A program made the translations under genes and the position numbers. The notes beneath the pieces are model-generated. The model made no database searches, was not told where the DNA came from, and saw nothing but the letters and a program-made list of their open reading frames with translations. DNA of 64,000 nucleotides from Nephrocerus scutellatus (taxonomy: Eukaryota > Arthropoda > Insecta > Diptera > Pipunculidae). Positions within the stretch are counted from its first letter, which is position 1, and each line of letters begins with the position of its first letter. The stretch covers positions 73,055,536 through 73,119,535 of the forward strand of contig OX352764.1 in assembly GCA_947095585.1 (NCBI GenBank), read 5' to 3'. Below are positions 42,293-52,420 of the stretch, one piece after another.

Positions 42293-42689
42293 AATTTTCA
42301 TCATGGTGTTAAACAAAATGTTTGTACTAACCATCGTGTAATTTAGGAAAAGGCGAGGTCAGGAACAGGATCCATCCAAAGGTCGCAGCATCAGTCCTCG
42401 TTGGAAACAGAGGATCACCACGATTACGCTGGATTACTGGTGGCAACAAGAATATAAGAAGCTTGAAGGAAATTCCTCACAACCACCTCCAACCTCACTT
42501 TTCCTCTCTGCGTAAGTACCTATAACAATCCAATTATACAATTTAATTATATGGAAAGTGCCGCTCGACGCGTCCATGCTCGCCACGCACGGGGCATGGA
42601 AAAGCCCTCGGTTTCTCCTTGTCCGCTTATAGTTGTTTTTCGGCAATCCGCCCTACCAGAGGGGTTCCGCCAACGGTATCCGTTAACTT
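42293..42689. other. 3' flank of the gypsy element
   Basis: Probably the 3' untranslated region and possibly the start of an LTR, but no match to the left flank was found. It is cut by the errantivirus end at about 42690. Confidence 0.3.
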
Positions 42690-43653
42690 ATTTTGACCTA
42701 ATCATATGAACATTATTTCTTTTATATATTTAAAAACAAACACGCACTACATGAGTCTAGCCTTACTCACCTATATTACCTAATCATACGAACATTATTT
42801 TTACATATATATAAAACAAAAACGCACTACATGAGCCTAGCCTTACTTACCTATATTACCTAATCATACGAACATTATTTTTAAATATATATAAAACAAA
42901 CACGCACTACATGAGCCTAGCAATTATGTTTTTAAATACTATTTACAAATTTTAAAAAAGATCTTTCTTTATTTATTATTTACAAATAATATACTTGAAA
43001 AACTTGTCTTAATAATAGACTTTATGAGAACAATATTGAACAATATTAATTAACTGAATATTAAACTTGTCTTAATAATAGACTTTATGAGAACAATATT
43101 AATTAACTGAATATTAAACGATGTTGCATCTTTGAGCAATTGAACAATACTGAACTGTTTCTTATTCTAATGTGTTATCTTATATACTATTTGTTGAGTG
43201 ATCCAACTTGTGTTTTGGTTGTGAAATACTTTTGGACTTTGAACTTGTTTTCGTCTTTGAGGACGTAAACATGTTATTGTCTTAGATCTGAATTAAGATA
43301 AGGATGTTTTCGTGTTCCATCATGTTTTGAATGGATATCTAAAACATTCGTCGTAATTGACCATCTGGTGTTTTGATCGTAGGATTGGCCTTGAATTGAA
43401 GATGGTAAACATGTTGACAGAATTTGCATTTCGAGATAAGATTGGCCTTGAATATTAAAGTGGTAAACAAGATGATTTCATCATATTGCGAAAGGGATAA
43501 ACAAGATATGAATGTTCAGATTTAAGGGGTGCGTGTTTTATATATGTGATGATTAATATAGTAATATAAGTTGGATCACGCAATTACAGTTATGAATAAA
43601 TGATATTTTATATGATTGAGGTGGTTTGCATGGTGCTATTTTCTATGTTAACA
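42690..43653 (-). repeat. 3' LTR of the errantivirus (probable)
   Basis: From TGTTAACA at 43653 leftwards. Its left part (42697-42923) consists of three tandem copies of an about 80-bp unit, and 43002-43120 contains a duplicated 55-bp block (CTTGTCTTAATAATAGACTT). The left end near GTTAAC (42682) is tentative. Confidence 0.55.
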
Positions 43654-44176
43654 CCCCCACCGCTAGCCTAAGGCTCCGACGAAGTAATAGTTTTTCTTAT
43701 TATTAATTTTTTATATTTTATAAAGTTATATACTAACAAAATGATAATTAGTATAGATATTATAGATATGTATGATGTATGATAATATATTTTTTCTTTA
43801 TTATTTATTTTTATTTCTTCAATGTGCTTTCTATTATTTTCTATTTTTTCAATATGAAAGTCTTCTAATTTAATAATTTCAATACTTTTGTTTTCTATTA
43901 CTTCTGATATGAAATATGGAAGAATGATATTATCTTTTATTTTAAAATATGAATTTATATATGTTTTATTTTTGATTTCTATATTGCAATTTTCGAATTT
44001 AATTATTTTGCTTCCATATATATCTATTTTTAATTGATTACAGTTATGTTTAATATGGTATCCATAAAACTTACTCGAAAAACATTTGCTCGAAAAACAT
44101 TTTCTCGAAAAACATTTACTCGAAAAACATTTACTCGAAGAACATTTGCTAGAAAATGTATAAAACGACATTTGCT

Positions 44177-44299
44177 CTTTTATTTTAAAATATGAATTTA
44201 TATATGTTTTATTTTTGATTTCTATATTGCAATTTTCGAATTTAATTATTTTGCTTCCATATATATCTATTTTTAATTGATTACAGTTATGTTTAATAT
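44177..44299 (-). repeat. captured env tail segment, copy A
   Basis: Nearly identical to the resident env sequence 43936-44056, in the same orientation, and ending in the same GTTTAATAT that forms the target duplication. A new foldback end (GGTATCCAGACA) starts right after, at 44300. Confidence 0.9.
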
Positions 44300-44719
44300 G
44301 GTATCCAGACACTTACTCGAAAAACATTTTCTCGAAAAACATTTACTCGAAAAACATTTACTCGAAGAACATTTACTCGAAGAACATTTGCTCGAAAATG
44401 TTTAAAACGACATTTGCTCGAAAAACATTTGCTAGAAAAACATTTTCTCGAAAACTAAATAGTCTATGTTTTCGGTTCCATGACATTTTCTAGAAAAACA
44501 TTTGCTAGAAAAACATTTTCTCGAAAAACATTTGCTCGAAAACATTTGCTCGAACGTAATTTTTTGGTAAAATAAATAACCGAAATTTTTTAAAAAAAAC
44601 TCTCGTTTCGCGAACAAAAATTACTCGCGATAGTTTTTAGAAGGATGAAAACATAGACTATTTAGTTTTCGAGAAAATGTTTTTCTAGCAAATGTTTTTC
44701 GAGTAAGTGTCTGGATACC

Positions 44720-44843
44720 ATATTAAACATAACTGTAATCAATTAAAAATAGATATATATGGAAGCAAAATAATTAAATTCGAAAATTGCAATATAGAAA
44801 TCAAAAATAAAACATATATAAATTCATATTTTAAAATAAAAGA
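44720..44843 (+). repeat. captured env tail segment, copy B (inverted)
   Basis: The inverted counterpart of copy A. It follows the foldback end TGTCTGGATACC directly and begins with ATATTAAAC, the inverted target duplication. The 75-residue plus-strand open frame at 44707 is this copy read in the sense direction. Confidence 0.9.
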
Positions 44844-46329
44844 GCAAATGTCGTTTTATACATTTTCTAGCAAATGTTCTTTGAGTAAATGTTTTTCGAG
44901 TAAATGTCTGGGTACCATGTTTTCAACCTTCTAAAAACTATCGCGAGTAATTTTTGTTCGCGAAACGCGAATTTTAAATTTTTCGGTTATTAATTTTACA
45001 AAAAAATTACGTTCGAGCAAATGTTTTTCGAGAAAATGTTTTTCTAGCAAATGTTTTTCTAGAAAATGTCATGGAACCGTTTAATATTGATTTTAGAAAT
45101 GTTTTTTGTTAATACAATTCCTGGAGTTATTTCCTTGATTTCGTTTCCTGTAAAGTTTTTCATTTGACAAAAGGCTTTTTCGAATTAAATTATGTTTGAA
45201 ATACAATTATTTTTGATTTTATTTAAATTTCTTTCTAAATTGTCTTTTACGTTTTGATCATATATGTTTTTAATTTGGGTCTATTATAAAAATGCTTTCA
45301 TTTAGTGATATAGCTTTGTTGTTTTTATTTGGCATGGGTTCAATAAAAATAGTGGAATATGAGGAGTTGGAAAATTTGGGTATTAAAAGAATAATTATAA
45401 TAAGTTCGTATTCAAATATTACGGCTATTTTTGTGTCTTTAAGTCCTTGGATATTTTTAGCTAGTTTTGGTTCTTGTTCTGTTCAAATATTTTTTGTAAG
45501 TATACCAAGTTTGCTTGTTAGAATAATTTGTTCTATGTCGTCTATGTGATGTCGGAAAAGATTGATGTCATAATTGATTTGATAAATATGTTCTATGTAG
45601 TTTATTTCTTTTTCAATCTTATTAATGTCTTTTTTATTTAGTTTATTAAAGTCGTTTAAGAATTGTGTAATATTTTTTTGGTATTGGTTTTTGATTGGTT
45701 ATATTTTCTATCTGTTGAGATATTTTAAAATTGAATGAAATTTGTTTATTATTTTCCGAAATTAATTCTTTGTTTTTTGATTTAAGAGCTTTTAGCTGAG
45801 ATTTTATTTCGATTTCGTCTCGGGAATCCATTGTGCCTGCTATATATTTAAGTCCTGTACCTAATATGTTCATTAGTGTTCGTTTTGATTTAGAATGTGG
45901 TTTAAGGTTAGATATTTTTTGTTTTAAATGTCTGAAGTTATGTATTAGTGTATTAAACATTGGGCTAGATGTGCCTATTTTAGTTTGTATTAGATTTATA
46001 TTTTCATGTATGTGATCCATAGTAATTTCTATTTCCGTAGTGTTTATAATATGTAGAATTTTGTTAAATTTTTGAATAATGTTTATATCTTTCTTTGTTA
46101 TTTAGATCATGTATTTCGAGAAATTGTCCATGTACTAAAGATAGTAAAGTTGATAAATTTATGATTTGAAGATTCATCTGTAAAAGATATGATTTATTTT
46201 AGACTTCTTTTTACTTGATATGTGAAAGTGAAAGTGTTATTAAAGAATCTAATTGTTTATTATTTTTATTTTGTATTTTTCTTTTTGCTTAAAGTTAACC
46301 GATTTCCAGGTTGTTGATTTAAAATATCT

Positions 46330-47435
46330 TTATGTATTTAATGAAATAGGATTCTTTATGTTTCTTTTTTGTTTTTCCTTTGTTCGGATTGTAGGTGAAT
46401 CATTATTCTGATATTTCTTTTTCCGTTTTATGTGTGATTTATAATATTTTAAGTTATTACTTTTGTCAATTATATGATTTTCGTCTATTTTTTCTGCGTC
46501 AATTTTTCTGAATTTAGTATGGTTTTTTCCTCCACGTGTTTCTTTAATGAAAGTAGTTCCTGTCTGTATTTCTATATCTTCTTTATCTTTATTTAGTTTA
46601 TTTATAGTAATTTGTTTTTTCTTCAAAATTTTTTCTTTAATAGAATTATATTCATTATTGTGTATTTTTCCATTTTTGAAATCAATTGGTTTTTTATCAG
46701 TAGTTGAATGTATAGTATTGTTATAATAGTTTATGATTTTTAATATCTTTTCTTCAACAGTATTATTATTTGTATTAGGATCATGTTTTAACAATCTGAT
46801 GTGTTCATTGCTAGTATTATGTAAACGTTCTACATCTGAGTTGGATGTATGATTATAATTTGAAGTATAATGGATTTCTATATTTTCATTTTGTAAAAAT
46901 TCCTTTAGTGGGAGAGCTTTAAATCCTAGCTCGTTGTCTACAATTAATTTATTTATTGGTCCGATAGCAGCGATTAGTGTTAGAATGCTTCTTTTAAATT
47001 CCGTCCATGTTCTTGCTGTAATTTTTATTGCTTGAGCAAATTTGCTGAATTTATCTATGAACGTGACAAAGAGCTGTTTTTCAAGTGAATAGAAAACGTC
47101 TGCATGGAAAATTTCGTTTGGTGCTGAAGGGGTTTCCGTTAGTTGATGTTTATTTTTAATTGGGTTTCGATCATATTTTTCCGTATTACATATTTCGCAA
47201 TTATTGATAAATTGAGTTATTCTAATAATTAATTTTGGATGATAAAATTTTAAGATTAGTTCTTTATGTACTTCTATTATTCCTCTGTGGTTATTTCTGA
47301 GATGTTCGTTTTTAATGATTTCAACTAGTTCTTCTTCGTTCTTTAGAAATTTATTAGTTTTAATAATTTTTAATTGGTTTTGTTCTGCGAAATGTTTTTT
47401 ATAAACGTCTTTTAATATTTTAATGAATTCAGTTT
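46330..47435 (-). pseudogene. errantivirus integrase part of pol
   Basis: One continuous frame without ATG starts just after a stop at about 47437. It contains a zinc region (NNHRGIIEVHKEL, CEICNTEKYD), the core EIFHADVFYS (first Asp), FIDKFSKFAQAIK, KLIVDNELGFKA (second Asp) and SNSDVERLHNT (Glu), then the C-terminal region that ends at 46330. All three catalytic residues are visible. It is only separated from the RNase H part by a frameshift near 47430. Confidence 0.85.
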
Positions 47436-49672
47436 AAAGTTTTGGGGTTGAAGTGTGTTTTTAGAAGTATTAATGCTGTTTCTTCGTCTAGAGATTTAAT
47501 GTAAATGATTTTTCTATTTTTGTTAAAAATCTTTAATTGTTTTATTCGTAATGATCCGGAATTAGTCTTAAAAATTGCTATTTGTGTTTTGAATATATTT
47601 AAAGGAGATGTGGTGATTGGAAATATATTTGATTCGTTTTCTTCATTTCTTTCTGTAAGATTTATTTCTATTCTAGAAAGGGCGTCCGCGTTTTTATTTT
47701 TTGTTCCTTTTTTATACGTGATTTCATAATAAATTCGGATAATTTTAGTCTCCATCTCACTAGTTTAGAATTGGGTTCTTTGATTGAAAAAAGCCATGTT
47801 AAAGGTTTATGATCGGTTTCAATTATAAATTTACGTCCAAAAAGGTATGGTCTGAAATATTTTGTTGACCAGACGATTGCTAGTAATTCTTTTTCGATGG
47901 TACTGTAATTTATTTCGTGTTCATTGATTGTTTTGGGAAAGTATTGCTCCTAATGCATAATTACTGGCATCCGTTGTAAGGGTAAATTTTTTATTAAAAT
48001 CGGGATAACTTAATATTGGATCGTTTATTAATAATTATTTAAGTGTGTTAAAACTTTCTTGATATTTTGTATTTGAAATGTCAATTTTAGCATTCTTTTT
48101 TAAGAATAATGTCATTGGCTTTGCTATTAATGAATAGTATTTAATGAATTTTCTATAATAACCCGTAAGTCCTAAGAATTGTTTAATTTGTTTTGTAGTT
48201 TTTGGTATTGTAAATTTATTTACGCATTCAAGTTTTTTGGGATTTGGTTTTATTCCATTTTGTGTCACTATATGACCTAGAAATTCTGTTTCTTTCTTTA
48301 GGAACTCTGATTTATCTAATTGAATTTTTAGATTTGCTTTCTTTAAACAGTTAAATATTAAATTAATTGAATGTATGTGTTCTTGCAATGAAGTAGAGAA
48401 GATGATAATGTCGTCCAGATAGACTAAACAAATCTTATTGATATAATCCTTTAAGATATTGTTCATAAGTCTTTGAAATGTCGCTGGGGCTGTCTTAAGT
48501 CCAAATGGCATTCTTAAGAATTCATAATGTCCTCCTTCTACGTTAAAGGCTGTTTTATGAATATCTTTTTCCTCAATTTCTATTTGATGAAATCCCTTAG
48601 CTAAATCAAGGGTTGTGAAATACTGGCATCTGCCCAGTTTATCTAGTATATCATCAATATTTGGTAGAGGGTACTTGTCGTCTATTGTAACTTCATTGAG
48701 TTTACGATAGTCTATGACAAGCCTCCACTTTTGTTTTCCACTGGCGTCGACCTTTTTCGGTACAATCCACACTGGGGCTGAATAAGGTGAATAGCTCGGC
48801 CTTATAATTTTGTTTTCGAGGAGTTCCTGGATCTGGGTTTTGACATCATCTTTATGTATGTAAGGATATCTGTATGACTTCGCGTTTATTGGTACATTGT
48901 CAGTGGTACGTATTTCATGTTTGATTGCATTCGTAAATGAGAGATCTGAATTTTCTTGATAAAAAATGTTTGAATATTGATTTATTATTATTAATAATTT
49001 TTGTTTCTCTTCTGTGTTGAGATGTTGAGTTCGTATTTGTTCCGTTAATGATTTATTATTATATTCTTCTATTATAGAGAAATTTTTTATATTAACTTCT
49101 TCAATTTCATTTGGATTTATTTCAATTGGACTTTGGCATATTACATTTGTTTGAACTTCAATCTTATGATTTTCAACATTGTAAATTCCTTCGTCAAAAA
49201 TTACTTCGTTTTTCAAGAACTTCTGCTTCTTGAGGTAAACTAGTCCTTTTTGTTGGTTCACCAATAATTGTACAAACATGTTTGATCTTTCAAACAACAT
49301 TTGTATAGTTTGTCCATTGATTTCTAAAAGATTATGTTTGTAATCTATTTTAGCGTTAAATCGTTTTAGTATGTCGTTTCCAATAATACCGTCGTATTTA
49401 TCATGGAACGCGCAGACCAAAAAGTCAATTTTTTGCTTTAGATCACCAAATTCTTTAAAAAGGGGAACTGATACTCTTTCAGTTACGTTTATATTATGTT
49501 GTAGTGTTTTAATTTGAATTTTATTAATTGGTACTTTCCATTTAGGATAGCAAAGACCTGGATTTATAATAGAGTTTGTTGCTCCAGTATCGATAATAAA
49601 TTTTAATGGATTTTTATTAGATTTGATTTTTACATATGGTAAATCTCCTCCGAGGCTTGTAAGTGAAAATTT
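47436..49672 (-). pseudogene. errantivirus protease, RT and RNase H part of pol
   Basis: The pol frame overlaps the end of gag in -1 relation (about 49670) and stays open to 48035. Protease FIIDTGATNSIIN lies at about 49590. RT has WRLVIDYRKLNEVT, TLDLAKGFHQIEIEE, MPFGLKTAPATFQRLM and the catalytic LVYLDDIIIFS (about 48425). RNase H follows: [15 protein letters not shown] (about 47975), then a small deletion, [25 protein letters not shown] and [10 protein letters not shown] stop at 48035, the deletion near 47935 and frame changes near 47750 and 47430 break it. RT itself is undamaged. Confidence 0.9.
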
Positions 49673-50700
49673 TCGCTTGTTTCATATTTATTTATCTCCA
49701 TTGGTTCAACAGTTTGTTGTTGTTTAGTATTTGGTAAATTATTTTGAATCTCACTTGTTAATTGATTATAATTTGGTTGTCTATAATTATTATAATTATC
49801 ATTTCTATAATTATTGAACTGTCTGTTCTTATTCTGATATTGGTCGGATCTATAATTATTATAACTGTCATTTCTATAATTATTGAACTGTCTGTTCTTA
49901 TTCTGATATTGATCAGGTCTATGATTATCGTATTGTTTGTTTGTATATTGTTTCTGGTCTTTTCTATAATATTGTCCTTTTTTTGTTTGATTCGGTTCTT
50001 GTCTGTATCTATTAAAATGTTGGTATTTATTTTTGTATTCTTGTTTATTCGATGAAAAATAATTATTATTATAATTATTATAACGTGTTTGTCTATTGTT
50101 ATTACGATTATAGAATTGTTCCGGAGTTGATTGGTCTGTGTAGCCTGTTTGACTGAGTATGTCTATTGCTGATTCTAAGTTTTCTGGATTTCGGCAAATT
50201 AGGATTGTTTTCATTGGTTCAGGTATTTTGTTTTTAAATATGTCTAATGCTGTGCGTATATTGTTTAATGCACAATCGTTCGCTGTTTTACCTGGTCCAT
50301 TTTCTAATAGAGTTTTATTGTTTAGTTTTCGCAATTTATCTTTGATTTCGTTGAAAAAACCTAAAACATTATTTTTAAAAGTAACACCTCTCAATTCATC
50401 AAAAAGTTGTTCTACGCTACGTCTTTCGGCAAAATTATTTTGTAAAACGTCTTTAATTTCACCCCAAGCAATGGCTTGTGTGTTGATTTCTATAACTTCT
50501 CTAGCTTTTCTGATTAATTTGCTTTTTATAATATCCGAAAATAAATATTGAGAAAGGTCATCGTAAGTTGCTAGTAAGGGATATATTCTGTCTACTAGAT
50601 TTGTGAATGTTAATAAATTGTCTGTGTTTCCGTCATAGTAAGGAAGGGAATTTAAATATTTAATGGGATCTAGGGCCACTTTATTTTGTTGAGTTTCCAA
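49630..50700 (-). CDS. errantivirus Gag with Asn/Tyr/Arg/Gln-rich tail
   Basis: 356 residues, intact. Residues 1-190 are the capsid-like domain (YLNSLPYYDGNTDNLLTFTN, NNFAERRSVEQLFDELRGVT). Residues 195-310 are low-complexity, with 20- to 24-residue repeats such as DQYQNKNRQFNNYRND and many NNYR words. There is no zinc knuckle, which fits Gag of this retrovirus group, where basic low-complexity tails are thought to bind RNA. The ATG lies directly next to the 80-bp repeat array. Pol overlaps the end in -1 frame. Confidence 0.9.
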   Translation of the reverse strand: METQQNKVALDPIKYLNSLPYYDGNTDNLLTFTNLVDRIYPLLATYDDLSQYLFSDIIKSKLIRKAREVIEINTQAIAWGEIKDVLQNNFAERRSVEQLFDELRGVTFKNNVLGFFNEIKDKLRKLNNKTLLENGPGKTANDCALNNIRTALDIFKNKIPEPMKTILICRNPENLESAIDILSQTGYTDQSTPEQFYNRNNNRQTRYNNYNNNYFSSNKQEYKNKYQHFNRYRQEPNQTKKGQYYRKDQKQYTNKQYDNHRPDQYQNKNRQFNNYRNDSYNNYRSDQYQNKNRQFNNYRNDNYNNYRQPNYNQLTSEIQNNLPNTKQQQTVEPMEINKYETSENFHLQASEEIYHM

Positions 50701-51080
50701 TACCTAGCCTTACTTACCTATATTACCTAATCATACGAACATTATTTTTACATATATATAAAACAAACACGCACTACATGAGCCTAGCCTTACTTAAATA
50801 TATCACCTAATCATATGAACATTATTCTTATATATATATAGTACACACCTACACTACATTTACTTAGCCTTACTTAAGCATACTTAGCCTTACTTAAGTA
50901 TACTTAGCCTTACTTAGTTATTTCTACCTTATCTCTATATATATATAGTACACACCTACACTACATTTACTTAGCCTTACTTAATTATACTTAGCCTTAC
51001 TTAAGTATACTTAGCCTTACTTGGTTATTTCTACCTTATCTCTATATATATATATATAATACACACATACACTACATTTG
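50701..51080 (-). repeat. tandem repeats at the 5' end of the errantivirus
   Basis: Next to the gag ATG are about two copies of the 80-bp unit also found at 42697-42923. They are followed by about 2.3 copies of a different unit of about 110 bp (TACACACCTACACTACATTT, then repeated CTTAGCCTTACTTAAG and TTATTTCTACCTTATCTC). These probably belong to the LTR or leader. No canonical primer-binding site is evident. Confidence 0.75.
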
Positions 51081-51558
51081 CGAAACAGTACTGAATTGTT
51101 TTTATTTTAAGCGTATGAATACTATCTATATATAAACAAAAAAAAAAAAAGGAAGGAAAAGAGGAATAAATTTATAACGTTTTGTATAAAAACGACCGAG
51201 TAGAGAATTATTATTTATTATTTGACTCAGTCCCTTCTCTCCGCAATGGCGTCTCGGGTTGGTCGGACCAGATAACCAGGGAAGGCATTCTGCTCTTAGT
51301 TGTCTCTCCAAGTTTTTTTGTGCACGTAACTACAAAAATATTTTTTTCTGTCAATGAGAACGGTGTGTGGCTGGCGGCAAATAACCCCCTCCCAATCCGG
51401 CGAGCTAGCAAGAGCCGAACTAGACGTGCACGCTGCTTCAGCCCCACCATACGGCATTCGGTTGTAATGCCGAGCGAAGTTGCGTCTTCGCCTCAAATCA
51501 TCTCGGTTTAACGAAGGTTATTTTTTCTCTGATATCAGTTGAAGCATTGTCATAGTAG
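51081..51558. other. junction region with repeat block
   Basis: Begins with sequence related to 43142-43200 (errantivirus LTR). The segment 51388-51445 is related to 25780-25840. The open frames here match no known protein. Confidence 0.4.
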
Positions 51559-51984
51559 ATGAATAGGATTGCCGTTAAGCGAATTTTACGCTATTTAAAG
51601 GGGACAGCTGATGCTAAATTGGAATTTTCAAAATCGCATATTATTAATATAGTTGGATTTTGTGATGCGGATTGGGCAAACGATAGTGAAGACAGGCGAT
51701 CCACTACGGACTATGCTTTTCTTTCTCAAAAAACAGCAATTTTAATGGAACACGAAGAAGCCACTGTTGCCCTTTCCTCTACTGAAGCTGAATATATGGC
51801 TGCCTCATCAGCAGCACAAGAAGCAATATGGCTTAAAAGTTTAGAAGCTGAACGTTTGAACTACTCTTCAACTTCTACAACAATTTTTTGCGACAACAAA
51901 GGTGCGAACAGTCTGGGGTTAACTAACGCTTATCATCCTGGGACTAAACATATTGACGTCACGATTTCATTCGACAGAAGATAG
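51559..51984 (+). pseudogene. copia RNase H
   Basis: The frame reads AVKRILRYLKGTADAKLEFS, VGFCDADWANDSEDRRSTTD, ALSSTEAEYMAASSAAQEAI and IFCDNKGANSLGLTNAYHPG then TKHIDV. These are the conserved RNase H motifs of copia elements (D, E, D). The first ATG is fortuitous, as RNase H is the end of a polyprotein. RT is missing upstream. It has the same strand as the copia fragment that stops in RT at 36360, so it may be the other end of the same element, 15 kb away. The terminal part after TKHID is degraded. Confidence 0.85.
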
Positions 51985-52420
51985 ACAAAGGAATAGTCAA
52001 CAGTATATGAGTACAACCGACGTCAAAAAATCTTGTTAAATATAAAGTAGATAGTAATAGATTACAGTCTAATTTCCTTAATATAATTAAAAATTACATT
52101 AGATAAAATATTATAAATATTAGTTATTAATTGGATTTTAATATGTCTAACCTAAATTTTTAAGTGTTTATTTAATTTGTATTTAATTTTATTTTGTATT
52201 GGAAGCAAATGACGATTGGATTTGCAACACCTAACACGTACAATCGGCAAAGCACAAAAAAACATTGGCTCCGCTGAAATTTCAAAATCACTAAAACCAT
52301 TTTAAATAAGTGACCCATTGGAAGATAAAATTGCAGCAGCCGAGGAAACTTTAGCGTTCGATGTAGTGCAAAAATCCGAACAACCTCGGATTTATCGTCG
52401 TTTGAATTGTATGAATGTGC
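51985..52420. other. spacer between copia end and Myb-ORF element
   Basis: AT-rich DNA without a recognised feature. The first 100 bp may be the 3' tail of the copia element. Confidence 0.3.

Larger units (their letters stand above)
44057..45078. mobile_element. foldback element, rearranged, inside env
   Basis: Flanked by a perfect 9-bp duplication GTTTAATAT (44048-44056 and 45079-45087). Ends: GGTATCCATAAAACTTACTC on the left and GTCATGGAACC on the right. The arms consist of 14-nt units such as CTCGAAAAACATTT, CTAGAAAAACATTT and CTCGAAGAACATTT. The middle has a loop with ACTCGCGATAGTTTTTAGAA. The element is compound: a complete inverted copy spans 44474-44719 (GGTTCCATGACA to TGTCTGGATACC), and a second loop lies at 44928-45015. 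Two env-derived segments are embedded (44177-44299 and, inverted, 44720-44843). Confidence 0.9.
43668..46177 (-). pseudogene. errantivirus env, disrupted
   Basis: Env of these insect retroviruses is a type I membrane fusion protein. It starts at 46177 with a signal-peptide-like MNLQIINLSTLLSLVHG, and the ATG is immediately preceded by TTTTACAG, a splice acceptor, as for spliced env mRNA. A furin-type site SKSKR and a fusion-peptide-like TLMNILGTGLKYIAGTMD occur at about 45890. The C-terminus has a membrane segment (ISIISILIIILLVYNFI) and a short basic tail ending at 43668. A frameshift near 46100, stops between 45640 and 45300, and a foldback insertion (44057-45078) inactivate it. Confidence 0.85.
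42690..51080 (-). mobile_element. errantivirus (gypsy-group endogenous retrovirus), gag-pol-env
   Basis: On the minus strand gag, pol and env follow each other in retroviral order. Both flanks hold copies of an about 80-bp repeat (CACGCACTACATGAG, CCTAGCCTTACTTACC, CCTAATCATACGAACATTAT) and a diverged block GAACAATACTGAACTGTTTC (43142) or GAAACAGTACTGAATTGTTT (51081). The right boundary of the left LTR is marked by a polypurine tract GGTGGGGG followed by TGTTAACA (minus strand, 43653-43646). Exact outer LTR ends and the primer-binding site are not resolved. Env is disrupted by a foldback element. Confidence 0.85.

Noticed and set aside
44030..44620. Regularly spaced short repeats resembling a CRISPR array
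   Set aside because: Units are head-to-tail 14-mers without unique spacers, they recur inverted across a loop, and the context is eukaryotic; this is a foldback arm.
44707..44934. Plus-strand ORF starting MSGYHIKHNC
   Set aside because: It is the inverted captured copy of env tail plus foldback arm, not an independent gene.
49762..50551. Plus-strand hydrophobic ORFs
   Set aside because: Antisense of the intact errantivirus gag; the Ile-rich composition comes from reading Asn/Tyr codons backwards.
36760..51260. Inverted similarity between CCTGGTCGACCAACCTACTG (36768) and GGTTGGTCGGACCAG (51257)
   Set aside because: Only about 15 bp with gaps; not enough to call paired ends of a larger element.
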